DNA from: JBNGDW01 sp049975325
GTDB taxonomy: Bacteria > Cloacimonadota > Cloacimonadia > JGIOTU-2 > JBNGDW01
Assembly: GCA_049975325.1 (NCBI GenBank)
Contig: JBNGDW010000066.1
Coordinates: 1-8,804, forward strand
Direction: 5' to 3'
DNA: 8,804 nucleotides
Shown piece after piece: positions 1 through 6,278 of this stretch (position 1 is its first letter; each line of letters opens with the position of its first letter). Position numbers and translations under genes: made by a program. The notes under the pieces were generated by a model. That model saw nothing but the letters and a program-made list of their open reading frames with translations, was not told the origin of the DNA and searched no databases.

Positions 1-2
1 CC

Positions 3-383
3 CGTATACAGCTTGGCTCAAGCATGGGCGAAGATAAACAAGATTTCATTATGGGCGGATATTATAATATGCGAGGCTATTCAGATCGCGAATACTACGG
101 CAATAACCTCGCGGTAGCAAGCCTGGAATTTAGATTCCCCTTTATCGAAAATCTTGAACTGGGATTCCCCTTGCCTCTCTGGATGAGTAATATTAGAGGT
201 GCAATATTCACAGATATAGGAACAGTATGGGATAAAAAAGAGGAATTCGATGATAATATTAAGGTTGGATATGGGTTTGGCACTCGAATTAATCTAGGCT
301 ATTTTGTCTTAAAGTTTGATTGGGGATGGCCATCCGATGGTGGGAGTAGCTCCTTCTATATCTCCCTGAATGCTGAATTCTAA
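3..383 (+). CDS. Omp85/BamA-like outer-membrane beta-barrel protein, C-terminal end (5' partial)
   Basis: The reading frame is already open at the left edge, so only the last ~126 residues are present; the ATG at 24 is internal. Seen: an N-M-R-G-Y motif (Arg-Gly-Tyr codons at 72-80), then alternating hydrophobic/polar stretches, a G-A-I-F-T-D-I-G-T-V-W-D segment, and a terminal N-A-E-F. Family knowledge: Omp85 barrels (BamA, TamA, surface antigen D15) carry a conserved (V/I/M)RG(F/Y) motif in loop 6, followed by the last barrel strands, and end in an aromatic residue read by the BAM machinery. About 100 residues after the motif fits the closing strands. Similar barrels also terminate TolB-like PD40 propeller proteins in uncultivated phyla, and the missing N-terminus prevents a choice between BamA, TamA and such fusions. 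Location would be the outer membrane. The superfamily is fairly secure; the exact member is not. Confidence 0.75.
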   Translation, partial: RIQLGSSMGEDKQDFIMGGYYNMRGYSDREYYGNNLAVASLEFRFPFIENLELGFPLPLWMSNIRGAIFTDIGTVWDKKEEFDDNIKVGYGFGTRINLGYFVLKFDWGWPSDGGSSSFYISLNAEF

Positions 384-450
384 TATTGGCTGAAATTTGA
401 GCCCAAACAAAACTTACATGATTATAGTATACTTGGCATGGTAGAAAAGA

Positions 451-540
451 TAAAATTCTAAAATTCAAAATAATATCAAATGAACAAAATCCAAAGGACA
501 AAATGATTCTGAATATCTGAATTTCAAATTTGGGATTTAT
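451..540. repeat. AATTC/CAAA-word degenerate intergenic repeat
   Basis: This stretch is a chain of near-repeated short words: TAAAATTC followed by TAAAATTC (451-466), then CAAAATAATATCAAATG, CAAAATCCAAAGGACAAAAT, and GAATATCTGAATTTC with CAAATTTGGGATTT. It has no sustained open frame in keeping with its neighbours. From general familiarity, A+T-rich spacers made of 'aaattc / caaa' words recur many times in some uncultivated bacterial genomes. Whether this copy belongs to such a dispersed family cannot be shown from one window. Confidence 0.4.
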
Positions 541-550
541 CTATCAGGTT

Positions 551-581
551 TTGCACAATGATTTATGTAGTTAAATATAAG
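551..581 (+). promoter_or_regulatory. Possible weak promoter for purH
   Basis: TTGCAC (551-556) resembles a sigma70 -35 box and TATAAG (576-581) a -10 box, separated by 19 bases, slightly longer than the usual 16-18. Transcription would begin near 588, just ahead of the ribosome binding site at 598-603. In A+T-rich DNA such matches occur by chance, so this is only a candidate. Confidence 0.25.
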
Positions 582-597
582 ATAAGGAGATACCAAT

Positions 598-603
598 AGG
601 AGG
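598..603 (+). promoter_or_regulatory. Shine-Dalgarno site fixing the purH TTG start
   Basis: A full AGGAGG lies five bases before a TTG codon at 609. The first codons after it (QKRALISVSDK) match the conserved start of PurH proteins. No ATG or GTG gives the right N-terminus, so this site decides the unusual TTG start. Confidence 0.85.
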
Positions 604-608
604 TAATT

Positions 609-2165
609 TTGCAAAAAAGAGCACTAATTAGCGTTTCAGACAAAAAGGGAATTGTAGAGTTTGCCAGAAGGTTGTTAGAGTTGGATTTTGAAATTGTTTC
701 CACTGGTGGAACTTTTAAGAAACTTTCAGAAAACGGCATCAGAGCCAAAGAAGTATCTACAATAACAGGCCTTCCAGAAATGCTTGATGGAATGGTCAAG
801 ACACTTCATCCTGCAATACATGCCGGGATTCTGGCAAACAGGGACAATCCCCAGCATCTTGCAGAATTGGAAAAGTTCAATATCAATCCCTTTGATCTGG
901 TGGTCGTAAACCTCTATCCTTTTCGTAACACTGTCTCTAAACCTGATGCTTCTCTTGAGGAGATTATAGAAAATATTGATATTGGTGGGCATACCCTTAT
1001 TCGTGCTTCAGCAAAAAATTTCCAGAATGTGGCCATCATAGTAAATAATTCTGATTATTCTACGGTGCTTTCTGAAATTGAGGAAAACGGCTTTGTCTCG
1101 CTTGCAACACGAAAACAACTGGCAAAGAAGGCTTTTCAGCACACAGCCTCGTATGATGCTTATATTGCTGAATACTTTTCACATCTTTGTGGAGAATCGC
1201 TACCATCCCAATATACAATCTCTCTTCCACTCCACACCACTTTAAGATACGGTGAAAATCCACATCAAAGAGCAGGGTTTTATACAGAAGATCATATCAT
1301 CACACACCTTCACGGGAAGCAGCTTTCCTTTAATAACTTCCAAGATATTGATGCAGCACTCAGGCTGATTTATGATTTTTCTACGGACGAGTACTTAAAT
1401 AACCCCACCAATGCTATTGTAGGTATCCTTAAGCATAGCAATCCCTGTGGAATTGCTATTTCAGACTCTCTGGTTGAGGCATATAAGAAAGCCCTTGCCA
1501 CAGATACAGATTCTCCCTTTGGGGGCATTATCGTGGTAAATCGGCCTCTCGATATAGAGACAGCGGAAGAGGTCAACAAAATTTTTACTGAGCTTATTAT
1601 TGCCCCTTCCTTCACTGATGAGGCACTGATAAAACTCAAGAAAAAGAAAAATCGCCGTCTAATAATGTATAACCAAGAGAGGCTTTCTTCCTTAGCAAAC
1701 AGATGGAACATCCGTACCTGTCTTGATGGCCTTTTATTACAAGAAGGGGACATAGGTTACGATAATCCTTCTGATTGGGAAGTGGTGACAAAGCGAAAGC
1801 CTTCTCAAGAGGAAATGAAAAAGCTTTATTTCGCCTGGAAAACGGTTGCCCATCTTAAATCGAACGCAATTTCTCTTTGCCATGAAGATCGTACTATAGG
1901 CTTAGGCATGGGGCAGCCGAGCAGGATAGATGCAGTCCAAATAGCGATTGCCAAAGCAAAAAAATACATGCACTCACTTGAAGGCTCGGTTCTCGGGTCA
2001 GATGCATTTTTCCCCTTTCGCGATGCCGTGGATTTGATCGCACCATATGGAATTACTGCTTTGATCCAACCCGGCGGTTCAGTTCGAGATAATGAGGTAA
2101 TCGACGCTTGCAACGAACACGGAATTGCTATGATCTTTACCGGGTCGCGTCATTTTAGACATTAA
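609..2165 (+). CDS. purH: Bifunctional AICAR formyltransferase / IMP cyclohydrolase PurH
   Basis: PurH catalyses the last two steps of de novo purine synthesis in the cytoplasm: formylation of AICAR with 10-formyl-tetrahydrofolate, then ring closure to IMP. The 518 residues match the family's usual ~510-530. The N-terminal MGS-like cyclohydrolase domain shows STGGT (31-35) and the GLPEMLDGMVKTLHP motif with following H-A-G-I-L. The transformylase domain shows LRYGENPHQ, a GKQLSFNN motif, the catalytic-region KHSNPCG (275-281, including the Lys-His pair), D-S-P-F-G-G, AWKTVAHLKSNAI, GMGQPSRIDAV, QPGGSVRD and the C-terminal GSRHFRH. No key motif is missing. Translation starts at TTG with a strong ribosome binding site. 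It appears to be a single-gene unit: a 225-base spacer precedes it and an intrinsic terminator follows 14 bases after its stop. No purine operon partners are nearby. Confidence 0.97.
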   Translation: MQKRALISVSDKKGIVEFARRLLELDFEIVSTGGTFKKLSENGIRAKEVSTITGLPEMLDGMVKTLHPAIHAGILANRDNPQHLAELEKFNINPFDLVVVNLYPFRNTVSKPDASLEEIIENIDIGGHTLIRASAKNFQNVAIIVNNSDYSTVLSEIEENGFVSLATRKQLAKKAFQHTASYDAYIAEYFSHLCGESLPSQYTISLPLHTTLRYGENPHQRAGFYTEDHIITHLHGKQLSFNNFQDIDAALRLIYDFSTDEYLNNPTNAIVGILKHSNPCGIAISDSLVEAYKKALATDTDSPFGGIIVVNRPLDIETAEEVNKIFTELIIAPSFTDEALIKLKKKKNRRLIMYNQERLSSLANRWNIRTCLDGLLLQEGDIGYDNPSDWEVVTKRKPSQEEMKKLYFAWKTVAHLKSNAISLCHEDRTIGLGMGQPSRIDAVQIAIAKAKKYMHSLEGSVLGSDAFFPFRDAVDLIAPYGITALIQPGGSVRDNEVIDACNEHGIAMIFTGSRHFRH

Positions 2166-2179
2166 ATAGCAAATCTTTC

Positions 2180-2226
2180 ATCCCGAGTCGTTCCCTGTGT
2201 GACCGACTCGGGATTTATTGTTTTTT
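2180..2226 (+). terminator. Intrinsic terminator after purH
   Basis: A perfect 11-bp stem (ATCCCGAGTCG at 2180-2190 pairing with CGACTCGGGAT at 2204-2214) encloses a 13-base loop and is followed by a T-rich tail ending in six T (2221-2226). It begins 14 bases after the purH stop. This is a textbook Rho-independent terminator on the + strand. It implies that the downstream membrane-protein gene needs its own promoter. Confidence 0.9.
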
Positions 2227-2255
2227 AACACAAAGGACACCCCAGTGAAATATCC

Positions 2256-2274
2256 GTTCGCCAACTGGCGGATT
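2256..2274. repeat. Short palindromic repeat, unit 1
   Basis: The unit GTTCGCCAACTGGCGGATT can fold with CGCCA (2259-2263) pairing to TGGCG (2266-2270), extended outward by a T-G wobble and a T-A pair. It matches unit 2, about 40 bases downstream, at 16 of 19 positions. The AT pair at the top of the stem here is replaced by C and C in unit 2, which opens a four-base loop. Such 'TCCGCC...GGCGGA' palindromes resemble REP-like elements; the family name is unknown to me. Confidence 0.55.
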
Positions 2275-2295
2275 TAATTCAACATTCCAAAACTT

Positions 2296-2314
2296 GTCCG
2301 CCCACCGGCGGATT
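2296..2314. repeat. Short palindromic repeat, unit 2
   Basis: TCCGCC (2297-2302) pairs perfectly with GGCGGA (2307-2312) around a CACC loop. It is the second copy of the 19-base unit beginning at 2256, with three substitutions. It is not followed by a T-run in either direction that would make it a terminator, so a dispersed REP-like repeat is the better reading. Confidence 0.55.
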
Positions 2315-2316
2315 CA

Positions 2317-2367
2317 CCTTTTCTCCTTTTTTCCCTTTCTTCCAGTCTCCCCGTCACCCCTTCTCCC
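2317..2367. repeat. Degenerate ~8-base pyrimidine tandem tract
   Basis: Only four of 51 bases are purines on the + strand. The tract reads as irregular units of 7-9 bases that mostly end in CC: TTTTCTCC, TTTTTTCCC, TTTCTTCC, AGTCTCC, CCGTCACC, CCTTCTCC. On the other strand it is a GGAGA/GGGA-type purine tract. Similar arrays are familiar to me from spacers of uncultivated bacterial genomes, but its family membership and role cannot be shown from this window. Confidence 0.5.
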
Positions 2368-2381
2368 GGTCACATTTTAAC

Positions 2382-2416
2382 TTGACAATTTATTCTCACA
2401 TCAGCCTCCTTATATA
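2382..2416 (+). promoter_or_regulatory. Possible promoter for the small membrane protein gene
   Basis: A perfect -35 consensus TTGACA (2382-2387) is followed by TATATA (2411-2416). The 23-base spacer (22 if TTATAT is used) is well beyond the usual 16-18, so the pair is not a standard sigma70 promoter. The upstream terminator suggests that some promoter should lie in this spacer. Confidence 0.25.
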
Positions 2417-2439
2417 AAAAAAAATAAAATTGCCTTTCT

Positions 2440-2769
2440 ATGTTTGTAGCAATTCTTCTCATAATATTTATTTTCATTAATATTCTTGATGCTCATGCCA
2501 CTTATCATGTGGTATCTCATTCAAGTTACAGAAGCGAGCATAATCCAATAGCCCGCTTTTTATTCAAAAGGCTTGGGTTAGTCCCAGGTATTCTTGTATT
2601 AAAAAGCATTATTATTGTTGTAATCTTTCTTATCGTAAAATATTATATCTTTTTAAGAACTGAAATACTAATTATTCTGGTGATTGCAAATGTTGTCTAT
2701 GGCATTATAGTAAAGAAAAATTATCAACATTACAGGAAATTAAAACAAAGATACTACAGATATTGGTAA
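2440..2769 (+). CDS. Small three-helix membrane protein, DUF5658-like
   Basis: This 109-residue protein has hydrophobic segments at about residues 2-16, 50-70 and 73-90, and a basic, aromatic C-terminal tail rich in Lys, Arg and Tyr (about 92-109) that would face the cytoplasm. Seen motifs are N-I-L-D-A-H-A-T-Y (14-22), S-E-H-N-P-I-A-R (32-39) and a Lys (55) inside the second segment. This pattern (N-x-x-D-A-x-x-T, then E-x-N-P, then K) matches what I recall of DUF5658, a bacterial inner-membrane family of unknown function. The ATG at 2440 is the only sensible start: an in-frame stop lies 15 bases upstream, and no Shine-Dalgarno is visible, so initiation may be weak or leaderless. The broken aminotransferase follows after 81 bases. 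No function is assigned. Confidence 0.7.
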   Translation: MFVAILLIIFIFINILDAHATYHVVSHSSYRSEHNPIARFLFKRLGLVPGILVLKSIIIVVIFLIVKYYIFLRTEILIILVIANVVYGIIVKKNYQHYRKLKQRYYRYW

Positions 2770-2790
2770 TCTAACATGGTTGAAATTTTT

Positions 2791-2808
2791 ATCTTAATAA
2801 TTTAAGAT
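2791..2808. repeat. AT-rich inverted repeat between membrane gene and aminotransferase remnant
   Basis: ATCTTAA (2791-2797) and TTAAGAT (2802-2808) form a perfect 7-bp inverted repeat around TAAT. No T-run follows on the + strand, so it is not a standard terminator. It could be an operator-like dyad ahead of the aminotransferase remnant or a chance palindrome in A+T-rich DNA. Confidence 0.3.
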
Positions 2809-2850
2809 GAAGTTACCAAGTTTGTCACAAAATAGAGTAGCGAGGTAGAA

Positions 2851-4043
2851 ATGAAACTTTCGCAAAGAGCACTTTCAATACAAGCTTCACCGATAAGAAA
2901 ATTAACACCTTTTGCTAATAAAGCAAAGAAACAAGGAAAGAAAGTGTATCATCTCAATATAGGCCAGCCTGATATTCCTACCCCCCAAATATGCTCGAGG
3001 CTTATAAAAATTTCCAGGATGAAGTCCTTGCATACGGTCCTTCAGAAGGGCTGGAGAGTTATCGTCAGAACCTTGTTAACTATTACAGAGAAAATGGCAT
3101 AGACACTGAGGTAGGAAATATTCTTGTAACAACCGGAGGTTCAGAAGCTATATTATTTGCTTTGTAGGCAATTTGTGACTATGGGGATGAGATAATCATT
3201 CCAGAACCTTTTTATACAAACTATAATGGGTTTGCCACAATTGCCGGGGTCAAAATTGTTCCTCCTACTACCTATGCAAAGGATGGTTTTGCTCTCCCTG
3301 ACTCAAGCAAGATCGAAGCGTGCATTTCAACCAGAACAAAAGCAATCCTGCTTTGCAACCCAGAAAATCCAACCGGAACGGTTTATAATCGCAAGGAGCT
3401 GGAACGGGTTGCAGAAATCGCCATAAAACACGATCTTTATCTTATTGCAGATGAAGTATACAGGGAATTTGTCTATGATGGAGTTTCTCATACCAGTATA
3501 CTTCAAATTGATGGAATTGAAAAGAGAGCAATTATGGTGGATAGTATATCGAAGCGGTTTAGTGCCTGCGGGGCAAGGACCGGAGCAGTGGTTACGAAAA
3601 ATGATGAACTCATAAAAGCCATCGTCAAATTCGCTCAAGCACGATTGTGTCCTCCAACCTTAGACCAAATTGCTGCAAATGCATGCCTAAGTCTTTCAGA
3701 TGACTACTTTGTGGCTCTTCGTAAAAAATATGAAAAGAGACGCAATATAGTATTTGAGGAACTGCAAAAAATAGAAGGCGTGTAATGTATAAAACCAGAG
3801 GGAGCATTTTATGTTTTTGCGCATCTGCCGGTCTCTGATACTGAAGATTTTGTAAAATGGATGCTGACTGAGTTTTATATTGATCATGAAACTGTAATGT
3901 GTGCTCCTGGAGAGGGTTTTTATTCAACGCCAAATCTTGGCAAAAATGAAGTGCGCATTGCCTATGTACTTAATGAGAATGATTTGAAAAAAGCAATGTA
4001 TATCTTTAGAAAGGGATTAGAGGCGTATAAGGCTCTTATATAA
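2851..4043 (+). pseudogene. Class I/II PLP-dependent aminotransferase (aspartate aminotransferase-like), broken
   Basis: The gene starts at ATG 2851 with GAGGT four bases upstream. Repaired, it encodes ~397 residues, the normal length for fold-type I aspartate-type aminotransferases, which move amino groups between amino acids and 2-oxo acids using PLP. Three lesions are seen. A six-C run at 2981-2986 shifts the frame: one extra C restores I-P-T-P-P-N-M-L-E-A-Y. A TAG at 3165-3167 sits in the expected L-F-A-L-x-A-I-C-D context. A TAA at 3783-3785 interrupts G-V-x-C-I-K-P-E-G-A-F-Y. Otherwise the family motifs are intact: N-P-E-N-P-T-G, A-D-E-V-Y, the PLP lysine in D-S-I-S-K-R-F-S (codon 3552-3554, ~Lys235) and the substrate arginine in E-V-R-I-A-Y (3954-3956). 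This points to recent inactivation or to sequence errors. Different stop codons argue against recoding. No fragment keeps a complete active site. Confidence 0.9.
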
Positions 4044-4095
4044 GCAAGGAAATTATTATCTATCAATACAAGAGATATAAAACTCAATTTACCGC

Positions 4096-6216
4096 TTATT
4101 CAATATTTAATATATCCAACAGAAAGGCATATTTAAGTGCAATCTCGCGGTAAAGATCATAGCGACCAGAGGCACCTGAATGACCAGCCGACATATTGGT
4201 TTTGAGTAAAATGATATGATTGTCTTTCCCTAAATCACGAATTTTTGCTACCCATTTGGCAGGTTCCCAGTAATTCACTCGTGTATCATAAAATCCCGCA
4301 ACAGCTAGTATATGAGGATATTCCTGTGCTGTTACATTCTGGTACGGGCAGTAGGACTTAATGTAATCATAATATACTTTTTGGTAAGGATTGCCCCATT
4401 CTTCATATTCGGATACTGTGGCAGTTAGTGATGGATCAAGCATTGTATTAAGTACATCTACAAAGGGAACATCTGCTATTACAGCTTTAAAAAGTGATGG
4501 TTCCATATTTAACACAGCACCGATAAGCATTCCCCCGGCACTTGCTCCTTCGATGACAAGTTTTTCTCTGTTTGTATAATTTGCATTTATGAGATGTTTG
4601 GCACACGCAATAAAATCTGTGAATGTATTCTTCTTATTAAGCAACTTGCCCTGGTCATACCACTCTTTTCCCAGTTCTCCCCCACCTCGCACATGGGCTA
4701 TAGCATATACAAATCCCCTATCTATAAGGCTCAGGCGACTAATAGAAAAATATGGTTCACTTGCCTCTCCATATGCTCCATATCCATACAATAGCAAAGG
4801 ATTTGTACCATCGTGCAAGAAGAGCGAGTCCTTATAAACAAGTGAGATTGGTATCATAGTCCCATCATCTGCTTGTGCGAAAATGCGTTCTGAAGTATAT
4901 AAAGTTGGCTCATACCCTCCTTGTATTTCCTGTTGCTTTTTTATTTCAAGTTCACGCGTATGCATATTATAATCATATACTGTGTAGGGTGTTACGAAGG
5001 ACTCGTATGAGAATCTATAGGTATTGGTTGCAAATATAGGATTGGCACTACCATACAATACATACGCTGGTTCAGGAAAATCTACATAATGAGATTCTTT
5101 GCTCGCAATATTAATGATGCGAAGGTGTTCCAGACCAGCAATTCTCTCATGAAGAACCAGATAATCTGCAAATGCATCAAATCCGCTGATATAAACAGAA
5201 TCTCTATGCGGAATAAACTCGCGCCAATTGTCTTTTGCTGAGGAACTCACAGGCGTTTTCATTATTTTAAAATTTTTTGCCTCATCAGCATTAGTACAGA
5301 TAAAGAATTCATCTCCATGATGAGCTACATAGTATTCTATCCCTTGCATACGAGGATTGATACAGGTAAACTGGTCTAATGGACGTTGTGCATCGAGAAA
5401 CCATAATTCGGTTGTAGTTTTACTGCCGCTCCCCAAAATAATATATTTTTCGCTCCTCGTTTTATATAACCACAAATAAAATGCGTCATCCGGTTCTTCA
5501 AATAAACAATCGTTGTTTAAAGCGCCTAAGGTGTGCCTGAATAATTTGTTACTTCTTCCTGCTTCGTCGTCAGTTGTGTAAAAAATATTGATATTATCTT
5601 CTGCCCAGACGAGTTGACTCACGGGAAAGGCGGTATCTTTTAGAAGTGAGTCTCCTTCAAGGTCTTTAATATAAAGCGTATATCTTTCCGCGCCGGTTGT
5701 ATCAACCGTGTAAGCAAGAAAATTATGAGCAGGGCTTATACTAAGGTCATCAATCCAGAAATATTCATGCCCTTTTGCAAGTTCATTGGCATCAAGTAAG
5801 ACCTCTTCTTGCTCCGCATCCAGGTGTTTGCGACAGTACTGCCAATACTGCTTTTCTTTTTCCTCTTTAAAATAGTAGTAGTAATCGTCAATTTGGGTGG
5901 GCACACTTACATCTTTTTCGGGTATACGGCTGACAATTTCTTGAAATAATTTTTCTTGAAGCGGTTGGGTGTGATGGAGCATATTCTCTGTGTAATTGTT
6001 TTCTTCTTCAAGATATGAAATAACATCAGGATTTGTCCGAGTCTTATCTTTAAGCCAACTATAATTATCTACAAGGGTATCTCCATGAATAAAGGTTGTA
6101 TCAGGCTGAATTTTGGCAGATGGAGGAACTGGTGAAGGGGAATAGGTGCATGCTGATAGGAGGATAGAGCATAAAATTATGTAACAGGCTATACTGCAGC
6201 GGATTCGAAATACCAT
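4096..6216 (-). CDS. Oligopeptidase B-type S9A serine peptidase, predicted lipoprotein
   Basis: The 706 residues contain an N-terminal signal with lipobox L-S-A-C (Cys23), then a beta-propeller (roughly 85-420) and an alpha/beta-hydrolase domain at the C-terminus. The catalytic residues are Ser559 (G-A-S-A-G-G-M), Asp644 (F-Y-D-T-R-V-N-Y-W-E-P) and His679 (S-A-G-H-S-G-A-S-G-R). The Ser-Asp and Asp-His distances of 85 and 35 are the same as in E. coli and trypanosomal oligopeptidase B. The two acidic residues that give that family its preference for Arg/Lys are also present (Glu603 and Glu605 in S-E-Y-E-E-W-G-N-P). Family knowledge: these enzymes cut short peptides after basic residues and are usually cytoplasmic, so a lipid-anchored form is uncommon. 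AAAGGA (6225-6230) precedes the ATG by eight bases. The gene lies 62 bases after the beta-helix lipoprotein and may be co-transcribed with it. The role in peptide uptake is inferred. Confidence 0.92.
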   Translation of the reverse strand: MVFRIRCSIACYIILCSILLSACTYSPSPVPPSAKIQPDTTFIHGDTLVDNYSWLKDKTRTNPDVISYLEEENNYTENMLHHTQPLQEKLFQEIVSRIPEKDVSVPTQIDDYYYYFKEEKEKQYWQYCRKHLDAEQEEVLLDANELAKGHEYFWIDDLSISPAHNFLAYTVDTTGAERYTLYIKDLEGDSLLKDTAFPVSQLVWAEDNINIFYTTDDEAGRSNKLFRHTLGALNNDCLFEEPDDAFYLWLYKTRSEKYIILGSGSKTTTELWFLDAQRPLDQFTCINPRMQGIEYYVAHHGDEFFICTNADEAKNFKIMKTPVSSSAKDNWREFIPHRDSVYISGFDAFADYLVLHERIAGLEHLRIINIASKESHYVDFPEPAYVLYGSANPIFATNTYRFSYESFVTPYTVYDYNMHTRELEIKKQQEIQGGYEPTLYTSERIFAQADDGTMIPISLVYKDSLFLHDGTNPLLLYGYGAYGEASEPYFSISRLSLIDRGFVYAIAHVRGGGELGKEWYDQGKLLNKKNTFTDFIACAKHLINANYTNREKLVIEGASAGGMLIGAVLNMEPSLFKAVIADVPFVDVLNTMLDPSLTATVSEYEEWGNPYQKVYYDYIKSYCPYQNVTAQEYPHILAVAGFYDTRVNYWEPAKWVAKIRDLGKDNHIILLKTNMSAGHSGASGRYDLYREIALKYAFLLDILNIE

Positions 6217-6278
6217 AATCTGGTTCCTTTCTGGAGGCTTATTTTACGATATTTACCCTAAGCGTATCTAAGAAGAAC

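Larger units (their letters stand above)
384..608. other. Intergenic spacer before purH
   Basis: No gene is supported in this 225-base spacer. It is strongly A+T-rich. The middle part (about 451-540) is built from recurring short words (AAATTC, CAAA, GGAC, GAAT) and is described separately. The last ~60 bases hold a weak promoter candidate and the purH ribosome binding site. Confidence 0.6.
2227..2439. other. Repeat-rich spacer between purH terminator and the small membrane protein gene
   Basis: No coding region is supported in these 213 bases. In order it holds two similar short palindromic units (2254-2274 and 2296-2314), a pyrimidine-dominated tract (2317-2367), a TTGACA box (2382-2387), and an A-rich run before the next start codon. 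The local composition differs sharply from the flanking genes: the palindromes are GC-rich and the pyrimidine tract is C/T only apart from four bases. Confidence 0.6.

Noticed and set aside
386..406. Hairpin after the outer-membrane barrel gene (TTGGCT with AGCCCAA)
   Set aside because: The stem is short with a bulged C and no T-run follows, so I could not call it a terminator.
1370..1753. Open frame on the - strand inside purH (127 codons)
   Set aside because: It is antisense to conserved PurH sequence, with no ribosome site or recognisable protein features.
2254..2314. Two palindromic units as the start of a CRISPR array
   Set aside because: Only two units are present, they differ at three of 19 positions, and the region between them is not spacer-like in a longer series; no cas gene is present.
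3165..3785. Stop-codon recoding (for example pyrrolysine at TAG) in the aminotransferase
   Set aside because: The two in-frame stops differ (TAG and TAA) and a frameshift lies upstream; no single recoding mechanism explains all three, and the aligned family positions are not Sec or Pyl sites.
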